A stretch of DNA of 64,000 bases from Cymodocea nodosa (Eukaryota > Streptophyta > Magnoliopsida > Alismatales > Cymodoceaceae): positions 7,212,001-7,276,000 of the forward strand of contig CM072335.1 in NCBI GenBank assembly GCA_036874045.1. Reading direction: 5' to 3'. The notes under the pieces were generated by a model. That model did not search any database and was not told where the DNA came from. It was given only the letters and a program-made list of their open reading frames with translations. Below, piece by piece: positions 1 to 12,553 of this stretch (position 1 is the stretch's first letter; each line of letters starts with the position of its first letter). The translations under genes were made by a program, and so were the position numbers.

Positions 1-1137
1 AAAGTTGACAGTCTTCGAAAGGCTATAGCAATAGAAAGTGCTTTTGAAGAATTAAAGCAGAAAACTTTTATGGAGCAATTTGAAAAGAAAACAGCAATAC
101 TTGAAGTGGAGAAACAAAAATTTTATAGAAGGAAAGTTAGAAAAATTATGTCTACAGAAACAAAGTCTATTAGAAAAGGAAAATCGGATGAGCATTTATT
201 TCCAAAGGAAAATGTATGTCTAGACATTGTACCTTATAGTGCATCTGATAAACTCATCAGTTCCAAGCATATTGAAACTAATGATGATAATGAGACTTTA
301 TTTTCCCTTACTAGAAAACTTGAAAGAAATACAAGTTAAATATGAGCTCAAGTTTTTCTATTAGTACAAGTCCTGATGATGCAGAAATTGACAAATTAGA
401 GCATCAAACACCTGACATTGAACAAGTTATTGCAGATATAATTGACAATGTTGAAGCAATAACTAGTTCACAGGCTGAATTGTCTAGAGTAGTAGATATT
501 GAAAAAGTTAAGACTCTAGAAGAGCTAAACATCAACCAGCCTTCCTTAGAATCTATAGAAGCAGAGTTTGAGAATTCACAGCAAATATCAATGGAGATAT
601 TTGTTGAACAAAATGAACAACTACATACAGATACACCAGCTGTAGAATTTATGGAAACATTGAACTCTGATCATTCTATAGAGACTAAACAAATGAATGT
701 TGAGTATAATGAAGATGTTTCTTATAATGTTGAAGTTGAAGAATCAAGCTTACATACGTAGCTTCAAGAAAATATTTTCACGAAGGAACAACATGACATT
801 CATTTTAAAGAAGAGGTTCTTGAAGATGAATTAAACTCTAAATCAAGACTTCAAGTATCACCTTCTGTGTGTATAGTATTAAAAATTCAAGGTAATCCAA
901 TTCATTTTAGATCTGAAGAAGCATTGCAGAAATACAATAATCTGATTACATGTCAGATTCTACATGCTCGACCAATAAAATTCAAAAATTTTATGGAAAT
1001 ACGAGATCTATTTGAGTATCAAGGACTCATTCAATTTTTGCCAATTGGAATGGAATGGAAGCAATATGTAGAGTTTATTGCAGCTTTTTATAGCAATTTA
1101 GTCAATAATGAAAATTTTCTGAAATCTCAAATAAATC
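1..1137 (+). pseudogene. Env-like / plant-transposon ORF fragment (Sirevirus 3' ORF)
   Basis: A degraded protein-coding stretch enters from the left window edge. It is read as pieces at 70-339, 342-761 and 867-1140, with a frameshift near 340 and an in-frame TAG at 759-761; the stretch 762-866 continues in the same frame. The first part is charged and Lys/Glu-rich; the second is acidic and Ser-rich with no clear fold. The last part carries the pattern FLPIGMEW...FYSNL, which resembles the N-terminal half of the Env-like / putative plant transposon ORF carried at the 3' end of many Sireviruses and Athila elements. It is an inverted near-copy of the ORF at 3840-4960, which identifies it as part of the same copia family. 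It stops at 1137, where an LTR begins. Its function is unknown. Confidence 0.7.
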
Positions 1138-2665
1138 TATAGGATCGTAGGGCTACACAAGAGGGGGGTGAATTGTGTTTTTCTACATTTTCATTTATAA
1201 TTGAAACTTCAATAATTAAAAACAAGTTGAGACATTATTTTCATAAAATCATTTTTATTCAAGGTTTCAATTACAATATACAATTCAATTCTCCTTAGAA
1301 ATTGTAGATGCAATTATATCTCGATACCATATATCATCTAAACAATTTCATATCTACAAACAGAGAAAACTAATTTACGGAATTTAAAACATTTCTCCCT
1401 GTTTGAGATCTTTCTTCTTCTTTTTCTTTTTCTTCTTCAGCAATTCTTTAGTGAAGAATATATATACTTTCTCTACTTCACTAAATTTGCTTTCTCCTGA
1501 TACTTCAAATCTTCAGTGACATAAATCTTACCTTTTTAGCTTCACTGAACTTTCTTCCACTAGAGAGCTTTTTCCCGAAGAGGTGTTTTTGATCCCTGAA
1601 AAGATTTTTCTTTTGGTGTGCATAGATAGTTTGGTCAACGAGAATTTTATGCCTTTTATACTGTATCTTCATTTCATGCATATCCTCATTTAATCACTAC
1701 TAGTTTTCCACTTCTTCACGTCTTTTCTTTTTCCTTCATCAAAATACACATGTTCTGACCCACATTTACATTTTAAATTTTCTTTAATCATTAATCCTAG
1801 ATCTCTAAAAATTTCTTGCAAAATAAACTTTCTCGTCCAAAATTTTTCATCAAGTATAATAAGAAGTCGTTATTTTAATGTTAACTAAACGAGTAACACA
1901 AGTATATATATAACTTAACGTTTTCAACTTAACGAGTTTCTCATATGCCAATTCACATGACAAGTATTGTAGCTAACTCAACGAACTAACTCTGTTGTGT
2001 TATGGATAACTCAACGAACTATCTCCATTGTGTTACAATAACTTAACAAACTAGTAAAATACAAATGCTTTTATAATAAGAATTTTACCACATGCAAAAA
2101 ATAACAACTTAAGTTTGTAACGCTAACCTAACGCGTTGCCTTAGTATTCAATATAGCAACTCAATGCGTTTAGTTATGTTAACTTAATGAGTTAAACATG
2201 TGCACCTCACGTGATACAATATAACATTCGTAACTTATAATTTCACCACGTGTATAACACTAACTTAACGAGTTGTCTAAACTTTTACTTACTAACTTAA
2301 CTAGTTCTCACGTGACATATTTTAACATTTAAGCCTCTAACTTAACGAGCTCTCACGTAATCTCTATACGACTAAAACTCTAACTCAACGAGTTTTCCAA
2401 ACGTGCACTATACATGATACAGAAAATATAACTTTAAAACATATCATGCTTTTCAATAAAAAGACACGTTAACTTAACGTTTTGTTAAATGAGAAATTAA
2501 TGCAATTAACTTAGTATAATTTCAGATCCAATATAGACAAGTATTTATATTAGTAAGTTTTTTCTGTATTAATTAATGATTTTAATTTCCTTTCACAAGC
2601 AATAGTATTTGAGCAAATATGATTATTTTCATTCAGCACACATCATCGAAACAAAATACTCAATA
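1138..2665 (-). repeat. A-family LTR, 3' LTR of A1
   Basis: On the plus strand it runs from TATAGGATCG to ACTCAATA. Other copies end TGTAGGATCG...CTCAACA, so both terminal TG/CA dinucleotides have been lost by transitions. The Sirevirus signature GGGGGGTGAATTG (reverse complement CACCCCCC) lies just inside the left end. The TATA box reads CCTTTTATA near 1655. The U3 part (about 1860-2500) is packed with AACTTAACGAGTT-type units and CACGTG-type motifs. It directly follows a polypurine tract on its right, which makes it the 3' LTR of a minus-strand element. Confidence 0.9.
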
Positions 2666-3156
2666 GTCTTCCCCTTTTTTATGATGACAAAACCATATTA
2701 AATCAATTATGAAATATATTTAACTCAACAAAGCACCTTCGTTGGGTTAACTTTTAATTCAACAAACAAGTTTGTTGACTTAAGTTCACTTAAACTTATT
2801 TCTATTGTTTGTGTAAATTTCACTTCTTAGAAATAAAACTTTTAGATGTCAATAATTATATAAGTATCATTTCTCTAATTATCCTCTATCAGATTACAAT
2901 AACCATAAATATCATCTCCCTTTTATATTATATGCAATTAAAATCATAATCATCTTTTTATAACATTTCTCCCCCTTTTTGTCATTAATTAAAAAGATAA
3001 TTACAAAGAATATATATAGTAAGAGATATATTTACAACAACTCTTTCTGTAAACAATAATAAGAATAGAATACATTTATAGAAAAATGTATTGTTCAATG
3101 AATCAAACAAGGAATACAAACATTACATTTTGTATTTAAATACAAACGAAAACAGT
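2666..3156 (-). other. 3' untranslated region with two polypurine tracts
   Basis: No gene is seen. The minus strand has AAAAAAGGGGAA at 2669-2680, immediately before the LTR, which is where plus-strand DNA priming is expected. A second tract, AAAAAGGGGGAGAA, lies at 2967-2980. Repeated PPTs of this form near the 3' LTR are a known Sirevirus hallmark. The rest is AT-rich, with a few TTGTTGAGTT-like motifs around 2740-2780. Confidence 0.75.
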
Positions 3157-5416
3157 TATTGACCCCTCCTAAGTATATCACTTATAGCATTACATATTTT
3201 ATCTCCTAGATGCCTAATATCATTTCTGATGTCGTTAAGCACTACATCTAAGTCAGGAGGTAACTAGGTTTGCTGTTATGCTTGAACTAAATAACTTTGT
3301 TGTTGTTGTTGTATATGGTCTGTACAATCAGGTTGTTGTTGTTGTTGAGGGTTATGCATGGCTTGAAATTGTTGCAAATCTTTTACACTAAATGCTCTCA
3401 TGCCTTTAGTTTCAGAGAGCCAGTCGGATAAATTCAATTGGCTTGCAAGGCTTCTACATACAGCATCACCATAAAATAACTTTGAACTCATATGCTGTAG
3501 TTGAGAAGTAAAAACATCAAACCAATTGATTTGAATTCTATTCAGCAGGCCATAAGTTGCATATAAACATCTTCTGCTGACTTCCAAATTATGTCCAACT
3601 CTCTAAAATAAATTTGCATGCAATATATTTGCAATGAACCTTGCCTCTACATTCAGATTTTCCATTAATCTCATTTCAGAGTATACATCTGGAATTTTTG
3701 ATAAAGACTGAATGTTCCATTCTAATTGTCTAATCATGTCAAATTTGTTTGTAACAACAACACCTTCATTCTTTAATCCTAAAACTTCAAAAGTTAACTT
3801 AGGAGAAAATATAAACTCCTGTTGATTTATTTAAGTTTTCAATAAATTTTCATTCTTGACTAGATTGCTATAAAAAGCTGCAATAAGCTTTGTGTATTGC
3901 TTCCATTTCATTCCTATTGGCAAAAATTGAATGAGGCCTTGATACTCAAATAGATCTTTTATTTTTATCAAATTTTTGAATTTTATTGGTCGAGCATGTA
4001 GAATCTAACATGTAATCAAATTATTATATTTCTGCTATGCTTCTTCAGATCTAAAATGAATTGAATTACCTTGAATTTTAAATATTGTACACAAAGAAGG
4101 TGATACCTAAAGCCTTGATTCAGAGTTTAATTCATCTTCAGAAACCTCTTCTTCAAAATGAATGTCATGTTGTTCCTCTGTGAAAATATTTTCTTGAAGC
4201 TACGTATGTAGGCTTGATTCTTCAGCTTCAATAGTGTAAGGAACATTGTCAATATGCTCAACATTCATCTATTCAGTCTCTATAGAATGATCAGAGTTCA
4301 ATTTTTCCACAAATTCTACAGCTAGTGTATCTGTCTGTAATTGTGCGTTTTGTTCAACAGATATCTCTATTGATACATGTGAATTCTCAGACTTTGCTTC
4401 TATAGATATTAAAGAAGGCTGGTTAACGTTTAGCTCTTCTAGAGTTTTAACTTTTTCAATATCTGCTACTCTAGACAATTCAGCCTGTGAACTAGTTATT
4501 GCCTCAACTTCGTCAATTATATCTGCAATAACTTGTTCAATGTCAGGTGCCTCATGCTCTCATTTTTCAATTTCTACATCATCAGGACTTGTACTAATAG
4601 AAAAACTTGAGCTTATATTTGACTTGTATTTCTTCTCAAGTTTTCTAGCAAGAGAAAATAAAGTCTCATTATCATCATCAGTTTCAATATGCTCAGAATT
4701 GATGAGTTTATCAAATACACTATAAGGTACAATGTCTAGACATACTTTGTCCTTTGGAAATAAATTTTCATCTGATTTTCCTTTTTCAATAGACTTTGTC
4801 TTTGAAGACATAATTTTTCTGACTTTCCTTCTATTACAAAATTTTTGTTTCTCCTCTTCAAGTATTGCTGTTTTCTTTTCAAATTGCTCCATAAAAGTTT
4901 TCTACTTTAATTCTTCAAAGGCACTTTCTATTGCTATAGCCTTTCGAAGACTATCAACTTTTCTTTTATATACAGCAATATTTGATTCTACTTGTTTTGA
5001 ATATAAAGGGGTAGGTATAGTAGATTCATGTTATTCCTTAAATGGTTATAGTTGTGTACCACTAATAGGAGTTTGAGGAATTCTATTTGATGAACCTACA
5101 CCTTTTTCCATATATTTTGCATATTGTTCCAAAAATGCAATTTTAGCACATTTCATACGGTATTCTCTATCATATTTACTTCAAATCCCCATGTATGTAA
5201 CACTAGCATCAGTATTATGAAGCTCTAACTAACTTCATTCAGTATACCTTTAGGAAAGAAGTATTCACTATAAATTTTTGCTAACCTTTTGTCAACTTGC
5301 AAAATTTTCTTAAACCAAGTGCATGGAACTTCATCATTCTCTATTTCTTTTCCTTTTGCATCTCCTCTGCTTTTGCCTTTTCCTCTACCACGACCTTTCT
5401 AGAACTTGGAGACCAT
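3157..5416 (-). pseudogene. Env-like / plant-transposon ORF of A1
   Basis: About 750 codons run from ATG at 5416 to a stop near 3157, broken by a stop at codon 6, further stops and frameshifts (for example near 5240 and 4560). The N-terminus is basic and Gly/Arg-rich. A long Glu/Asp/Ser-rich middle follows (4892-4269). The C-terminal half holds the best signal: FLPIGMKW and FYSNL, then a MENLNVEARFIANILHANLF-type stretch, then LYATYGLLNRIQINWFDVF, in the order seen in Env-like / putative plant transposon proteins. The segment is followed by glutamine runs (CAA repeats near 3297-3350) and an amphipathic tail. I see no signal peptide or clear membrane anchor. Lying downstream of pol and before the PPT is normal for Sirevirus extra ORFs. 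What the protein does is unknown; entry or envelope function is not shown. Confidence 0.7.
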
Positions 5417-7004
5417 CGTCGTAGGTTGTAACAGCAACAAGCAGGAAAGATTTTCTTGACAAGGTTTACGAATAACCTAAGTGCCCGTGTAATAAGTGTT
5501 TAAATAGGGTTTTAGGTGAATAACTCAACGTGAAGAGAAGTTGGGTTTAGATATTAAATGAATATTAAATAAAATTTATTCAATCAAGGTACTCGAAATA
5601 TTCAAGTATAACTCATTGAGTTAACTAACCTAACGAGTAAAACACTGTCTAGAGGCAGTTTTACACGTTACCTTATCTAACATAATGTCCAGTTAGTACA
5701 CTTAAAACAATTCTCGGATGCTTCCAACTGAAACATTCCTAACACATCACAATAGCTATACCTTATCATTTTCTTGAGAACATTGTAAACTATTCTAACA
5801 TTCCTGTCCTTTGAATCTAAAATAGTTTGTTTGTCTTTGTAAATTATTTCATCAAGCTTTTAAGAGGACATTAATTCAGATTAACCAAGATTTGTATTCT
5901 GAATTATATTAATCTGTTTTGGACATTGTTAATCCTCCCACTACAAATATACTTTATATATATATTCAACAAAATACAAAATATACTTGTATAACAATAG
6001 ATGTTAAGTATAACTATACTTTTAAATTTTCTTTTCAGAAACTTCCGTTATTCTGACTTCATCAAAAACGATTTCCAGAATCAATTCCTACTGTATATGA
6101 ATCAAAACACAACTTTGAACTCAATATGATTAATTCAAGGAGAATAAAAGAATGTATCTCAAATAAACATTTTCAAAGTACTAATGTTGATTCAATAACT
6201 CAGAAGTCATATTGGTAGAAACTATATTTGATTCAAAGATATCTGTAATTAATGAAACAACTTTTTCTTTTCAAAACAGTAATTATTGATAATTTTCTTT
6301 AAAAGTTAGTTTGAAAAGCTTGAATCATACAAGAGCTTTCTAATGTACCCGTGTAATGAGCTTTCAGTCAACAATCCCAAATCAGATTAGGACCTTAGGT
6401 TGCCAGATTTAAAGAATCATTTTTGAGGACAACAATCCTTACATACCTATCTACTCAAGTACAAAAGGCTCGTGATCAAATTGATCAATAAACTCTTAAA
6501 GATTTTCACTTTGTAAGCACTTATCATTTTAAGCATAGTATATATGTATTCCATTAATACAGATGCAATAAAACACAAATCTCATACAATTTTTACTTCT
6601 ATGATTTTACTGAAAATATGAATCAATTTCAAGAAGCTTATACTTTTGATTAACAGTTTAAGATGAGTTACATATAAATTATTCTACAAGTTTAAGCAAT
6701 TAAGTCAAATTTATGTATGATCATATGCATTTTCCTCGATTCAAAGGAAACACTTAATCAAAGTTTCAGAATTTCAAAAGTATTTAATGTTTTTCATTTA
6801 CACTTCCACTTGAAATCGTAAAAACCATTAAAATTGATAAACTACATAAAATCAATAAGATACAACTATGATTTTACAATAAATACATAGTATCTTAAGT
6901 AGCAGTTTAGATATTACTTTAGATATTTATGATAAGTATATAATATCTATGAGGTGAAAAACATCATTAATACTATTTATCTTTTTATGTGGGGTTTAAG
7001 CATT
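5417..7004 (-). other. Noncoding block between pol and Env-like ORF, contains a module shared with a gypsy element
   Basis: No ORF of note is seen. The part at roughly 5930-6950 is clearly similar, in the same plus-strand direction, to 37960-38980, which lies just inside the 3' LTR of a Ty3/gypsy element. Matching landmarks include the stretches around ATGAATCAAAACACAA, GCTTGAATCATACAAGAGCT, GTTGCCAGATTTAAAGA and CTTACATACCTATCTACTC. The part at 5520-5650 has GTTGAGTTA / AACTCAACG palindrome units. A copia element would not be expected to share a gypsy 3' region, so exchange between elements is likely. Confidence 0.75.
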
Positions 7005-7819
7005 TTACACATCACATAGCCTACAAATACCCAAATTTAATCTAATGTTGCAGAATGTATTTTCTTCTAGAGGTTTTGTAAATATATCAGCTAATTGATT
7101 TTTACTAGACACAAATTCTAATTTAATTTTTCCTTTAATTACATTATCTATTAGAAAATGATGTCTAACCTCTATATGCTTTGCTCTAGAATGTAATATA
7201 GGATTTTTGGAAAGATTTATTGCAGAACTACTATCACAATAAATCTCAATCGTATCATAAGATAATCCAAAATCTTCTAAAGTTTGCCTTATCCACAGAA
7301 TCTGAGTGCAACATAGTGTGACATGTGCCACTTGTACTTTTTCTATCATATTTAGATCTTGCATAATCAACATCAGTATATCCTATAAGATCTATTGAAC
7401 TACCCTTAGAATAATACAGTCTGAAATTTTTAGTTCCTTGTATATATCTAAATATTCTTTTAACTGCAATTGAGTGTGATTCTTTAGGATTAGATTGAAA
7501 TCTAGCACAAACACACATAGCAAACATAATATCAGGTCTACTAGTAGTCAAATAAAGTAAAGAACCAATCATACTTCTGTATTTCCTTTGATCTCTTGTT
7601 TTCCTATGTCATCAATATCTAACTTTAATGAAGTACTCATAGGAGTTCCTCGAATCCTTCTATCATTAAAATTAAATTTCTTAAGTATTTCATTAGCATA
7701 TTTTTCCTGATTTAAAAATATACCTTTATCCATTTGCTTAATTTGAAGTCCTAGAAAATATGAAAGTACTCTTATCATACTCATTTCAAACTAATTAGTC
7801 ATCTCTTTAGAGAATATTT
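7005..7819 (-). pseudogene. Copia RT C-terminal part and RNase H of A1
   Basis: This continues the Pol of A1. FLGLQIKQ and [15 protein letters not shown] (end of RVT_2) are followed by the copia RNase [11 protein letters not shown], then YCDSSSAINLSKNP, then SRAKHIEVRHHFL and KNQLADIFTKPL, ending at 7005. There is a GAG-to-TAG stop at 7791, a frameshift near 7575, and a deletion near 7320 that removes about 30 residues, including the ALSTAEAEY segment where a catalytic acidic residue normally sits. This RNase H cannot be active. Confidence 0.92.
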
Positions 7820-10181
7820 TTATCAGCTTATAAGAAGTTGCTCCAAAGATTATATCATCTACGTATATTTGAACAACAATCTGATCTTTACCATCTCTCT
7901 TGATAAATAGAGTATGATCCACTTTTCCCATGATATAGCCTTTTTCTATTAAAAAAGTAGATAATCTTTCGTACCATGATCTAGGTGCTTGCTTCAAACC
8001 ATATAAGGCTTTCTTCAATTTATACACAAAGTCAGGATTTTTAATATCTTCAAATCTAGGTGGTTGTTTTACATAGACTTCTTCATTAATTAAACCATTT
8101 AGAAATGAACTCTTTACATCCATTTGATATAATTTAAAATCCATATAACAAGCATAGGCCAATAATATTCTAATACTTTCTAACCTAGCCATAGGAGCAA
8201 ATGTTTCATCATAATCTAGTCCTTCCTGTGTATACCCTTGTGCAACTAATCTAGCTTTGTTCCTTATAACTTGACCAGTGTTGTTAGTTTTGTTTCTAAA
8301 GATCCACTTTGTACCTATTATGGACTGATTTTCTAGTGGAGAGACTAATTCCCAAACATCATTTCTGATGAATTGATTTAGTTCTTCTTGCATTGCCACT
8401 ATCCAATTTTCATCAGATAATGCTTCTTGTATATTCCTTAGTTCCACCATAGAAACAAACATACACATACTATTTAAATTTACTGAAGCTCTAGTTTTAA
8501 CTCCCTCATTAATATTACCAATGACTTGAGTAATGGGATGTGATGAAGAATACCGCCAATTTCTCTGATTTTCCTCAATATTCTCATCAACATCTGAAGG
8601 TCCATCACTTTCATCATTAGTTTGATCATTTAAGTTCATATTTTTGATTTTCTCAGATAAATCTTCAATCTCTCTATTGATCTCTAACTCTTTTGGGAGA
8701 TTGATCATATCATCATTATCAGCTTTAGATTGAGATTCTCTAAAAGAATTTTCATTGAAGCTTACATGGAGGGTTTCTTCAATAGTTCTAGAAGTCTTGT
8801 TATATACTTTATAGGCTTTACTTCTAGTAGAGTAACCTACAAAAATTCCTTCATTCGATTTGGCTTGAAATTTATCCCTTTTATCTTTAGTATTAAGAAT
8901 AAAACACTTGTAGCCAAATGGTTTCATATAGGAAATTTTTGGAACCCTATTAAACATAATTTCAAAAGGAGTTTTATTAACATGAGGTCTTAAATGACTT
9001 CTGTTAATAACATAACAAGCTGTATTTACTACTTCAGCCCAAAGATTTTGAGGTAACTTATGTTCATTCAACATAGTTCTAGCTATTTCTTGAAGTGATC
9101 TATTCTTTCTCTCAACAACACCATTTTGAGACGATGCTCTTGGAAAAGAAAATCTATGATCAATGTCATGCTCATTACAATAATTATCCATTTGATCATT
9201 ATCAAATTCAATACCATGATCACTCCTAAGTTTTTGAATAGAGACACTTTGTTCATTTTGAACAAGATTGCAAAACATTTTAAACTTTTCAAAAACTTCT
9301 GTCTTAGATGCTAGAAAATATACCTAAGTGTATCTAGAGAAGTCATCTACTAAAACAAATACATATTGTTTACCACCAAGACTCATGATTCTTGTTGGTC
9401 CAAATAGATCCATATGTATAAGTTTTAAGACTCTCTTGCTTGAAATATCAGTTTTGGATTTAAAAGAGTTTTTGTGAAGTTTACCTAACTCACATGCATC
9501 ACACATAAAGTCCTTTGAGTATTTAATCTTTGGTAAACCTCTCACTAAATGTTTTCTACATAGTTTATGTAACAAATTCATATTTATATGCCCAATCCTT
9601 CTATGCCACAGATATGCCTCACTAGTTTCAGCTAGCAAACATGAATTTAAATCAACTACACCAGAAGGTAAAGATAAAATATATATAGAACCTTTTCTTT
9701 TAGCAATAAACTTAATTTCATCTATATTTTTATCAATAATTTTGCATACATTATCTACAAATACTACATAATATCCATTTTCAGTTAGTTTTATAACACT
9801 CAGCAAATTAAATCCTAGGTTTTCTACATATAGTACATTCGAAATAACACAAGTTGGAGTTATTTGAACATTGCCCATACCTACGATTTTATCTTTGCTT
9901 TTGTTTCCAAATGTTACACTTCCTTTCATGGTATTTGTAAAATTTTGTAGTAGACTTTTCTGTTCGATCATGTGACTTGACGCTCTACTATCCAAGATCC
10001 ATTTTGATGTTGTTTCCTCCTACAAAACAAATTAAGAAAAACTTTTTCTTAGTACCCAATGTTGTTGAGGACCAAGTTCATTAAATGCATATTTGTTCTT
10101 TTTGTTTAAAAATAGTTTAACATTATCATCTACAATCTTATTAGTTGAAAGTACTATAGACTTATTTTTAACATCATACTT
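7820..10181 (-). pseudogene. Pol segment copy 2 (protease, integrase, RT) of A1
   Basis: This is the downstream copy of a tandemly duplicated 2.36-kb segment. It starts with the pre-protease linker (NELGPQQHW-type). The protease site reads DSRASSHM, where copia proteases have D[ST]G. GAG-pre-integrase follows (HRRIGHINMNLLHKL, then the CX2C finger CDACELG). The rve core has HMDLFGP, RSDHGIEFDN and NGVVERKNRS, so the D, D and E residues are all present. Then comes RVT_2, with KWIFRNKTN, YQMDVKSSFLNG, LKKALYGLKQAPRSWY and IYVDDIIFGAT. A TGG-to-TAG stop interrupts integrase at about 9324. The rest of Pol (RNase H) follows at its left end, so this copy is the one continuous with the element's 3' half. 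Confidence 0.93.
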
Positions 10182-10185
10182 AGTT

Positions 10186-12553
10186 TAATATTTCTATCAA
10201 CTTATCAAAGGTTGCTCCAAAGATTATATCATCCACATATATTTGAACAACAATCTAATCTTTACCATCTCTCTTAATAAATAGAGTATGATCCACTTTT
10301 CCCATGATATAGCCTTTTTCTATTAAAAAAGTAGACAATCTTTCATACCATGATCTAGGTGCTTGCTTCAAACCATATAAGGCTTTCTTCAATTTATACA
10401 CAAAGTCAGGATTTTTAATATCTTCAAATCTAGGTGGTTGTTTTACATAGACTTCTTCATTAATTAAACCATTTAGAAATGCACTCTTTACATCCATTTG
10501 ATATAATTTAAAATCCATATAACAAGCATAGGCCAATAATATTCTAATACTTTCTAACCTAGCCACAGGAGCAAATGTTTCATCATAATCTAATCCTTCT
10601 TCCTATGTATACCCTTGTGCAACTAATCTACCTTTATTCCTTATAATTTGACCAGTTTCATTAGTTTTGTTTCTAAAGATCCACTTTGTACCTATTATGG
10701 ACTGATTTTCTAGTGGAGAAACTAATTCCCATACATCATTTCTGATGAATTGATTTAGTTCTTCTTGCATTGCCACTATCCAATTTTCATTAGATAATGC
10801 TTCTTGTATATTCCTTGGTTCCACCATAGAAACAAACATACACATACTATTTAAATTTACTGAAGCTCTAGTTTTAACTCCCTCATCAATATTACCAATG
10901 ACTTGAGTAATGGGATGTGATAAAGAATAACGCCAATTTCTCTGATTTTCCTCAATATTCTCATCAACATCTGAAAGTCCATCACTTTCATCATTAGTTT
11001 GATCATTGAAGTTCATATTTTTAATTTTCTCAATTAAATCATCAATCTCTCTATTGATCTCTAACTCATTTGGAAAATTGATCATATCATCATTATCAGC
11101 TTTAGATTGAGATTCTCTAAGAGAATTTTCATTGAAGCTTACATGGAGGGTTTCTTCAATAGTCCTAGAAGTCTTGTTATATACTCTATAGGCTTTACTT
11201 CTAGTAAAGTAACCTACAAAAATTCCTTCATCCGATTTGGCTTGAAATTTATCCCTTTTATCCTTAGTATTAAGAATAAAACACTTGCAGCCAAATGGTT
11301 TCATATAGGAAATTTTTGGAACCCTATTAAACATAATTTCAAAAGGAGTTTTATTAACATGAGGTCTTAAATGACTTCTGTTAATAACATAACAAGCTGT
11401 ATTTACTGCTTCAGCCCAAAGATTTTGAGGTAACTTATGTTCATTCAACATAGTTCTGGCCATTTCTTGAAGTGATCTATTCTTTCTCTCAACAACACCA
11501 TTTTGACATAGTGCTCTTGGAAAAGAAAATCTGTGATCAATGCTATGCTCATTACAATAGTTATCCATTTGATCATTATCAAATTCAGTTCCATGATCAC
11601 TCCTAAGTTTTTGAATAGAGACACTTTGCTCATTTTGAACAAAATTGCAAAACATTTTAAATTTTTCAAAAACTTCTGTCTTAGATGCTAGAAAATATAC
11701 CCAAGTGTATCTAGAGAAGTCATCTACTAAAACAAATACATACCATTTACCACCAAGACTCATGATTCTTGTTGGTCCAAATAGATCCATATGTATAAGT
11801 TCTAAGACTCTCTTGATTGAAATATCAGTTTTGGATTTAAAAGAGTTTTTGTGAAGTTTACCTAACTCACATGCATCACACATAAAGTTCTTTGAGTATT
11901 TAATCTTTGGTAAACCTCTTACTAAATGTTTTCTAGATAGTTTATGTAACAGTCTCATATTTATATGCCCAATCCTTCTATGCCATAGATATGCATCACT
12001 AGTTTCAGCTAGCAAACATGAATTTAAATCAACTGCACTAGAAGGTAAAGATAAAATACGTACAGACCTTTTCTTTTAGCAATAAACTTAATTTCATCTG
12101 TATTTTTATCAATTATTTTGCATACATTATCTTCAAACACTACATAATATCCATTTTCAGTTAGTTTTATGACACTTAGCAAATTAAATCCTAGGTTTTC
12201 TACATATAGTACATTCGAAATAACACAAGTAGGAGTTATTTGAACATTGCCCATACCTATAATTTTATCTTTGCTTTTGTTTCCAAATGTTACACTTCCT
12301 TTCATGGTATTTGTAAAATTTTGTAATAGACTTTTTTTTTCAGTCATGTGACTTGACACTCCATTGTCCAAGATCCATTTTGATGTTGTTTCCTCCTGCA
12401 ACAAATTAAGAAAAACTTTTCTTGGTACCCAATGTTGTTGAGGACCAAGTTCATTAAACACATATTTCTTCTTTTTGTTTAAAAATAGTTTAACATTATC
12501 ATTTATATTCTTATTAGTTGTAAGTACTATTGATTTATCATTAGCTTCATACT
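10186..12553 (-). pseudogene. Pol segment copy 1 (protease, integrase, RT) of A1
   Basis: This is the upstream copy of the duplicated segment, continuous with gag on its right. Domains are the same as in copy 2 and very similar throughout, but dozens of bases differ, so it is not a simple duplicate read. The protease site is DNGVSSHM, with Asn in place of Ser/Thr, a different lesion from copy 2. The integrase D-D-E residues are present (HMDLFGP, RSDHGTEFDN, NGVVERKNRS). Lesions are a 1-bp deletion near 12066 that shifts frame after the protease, a TAG plus an extra codon near 10601, and CAG-to-TAG near 10257 just before QIYVDDIIFGAT. The copy stops shortly after YVDD, where pre-protease sequence begins again at about 10181. 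Confidence 0.93.

Noticed and set aside
3297-3350. Glutamine-rich ORF as a host transcription factor
   Set aside because: The Gln run is a CAA repeat inside the Env-like ORF of a Sirevirus, continuous with Env-like sequence on the same strand.
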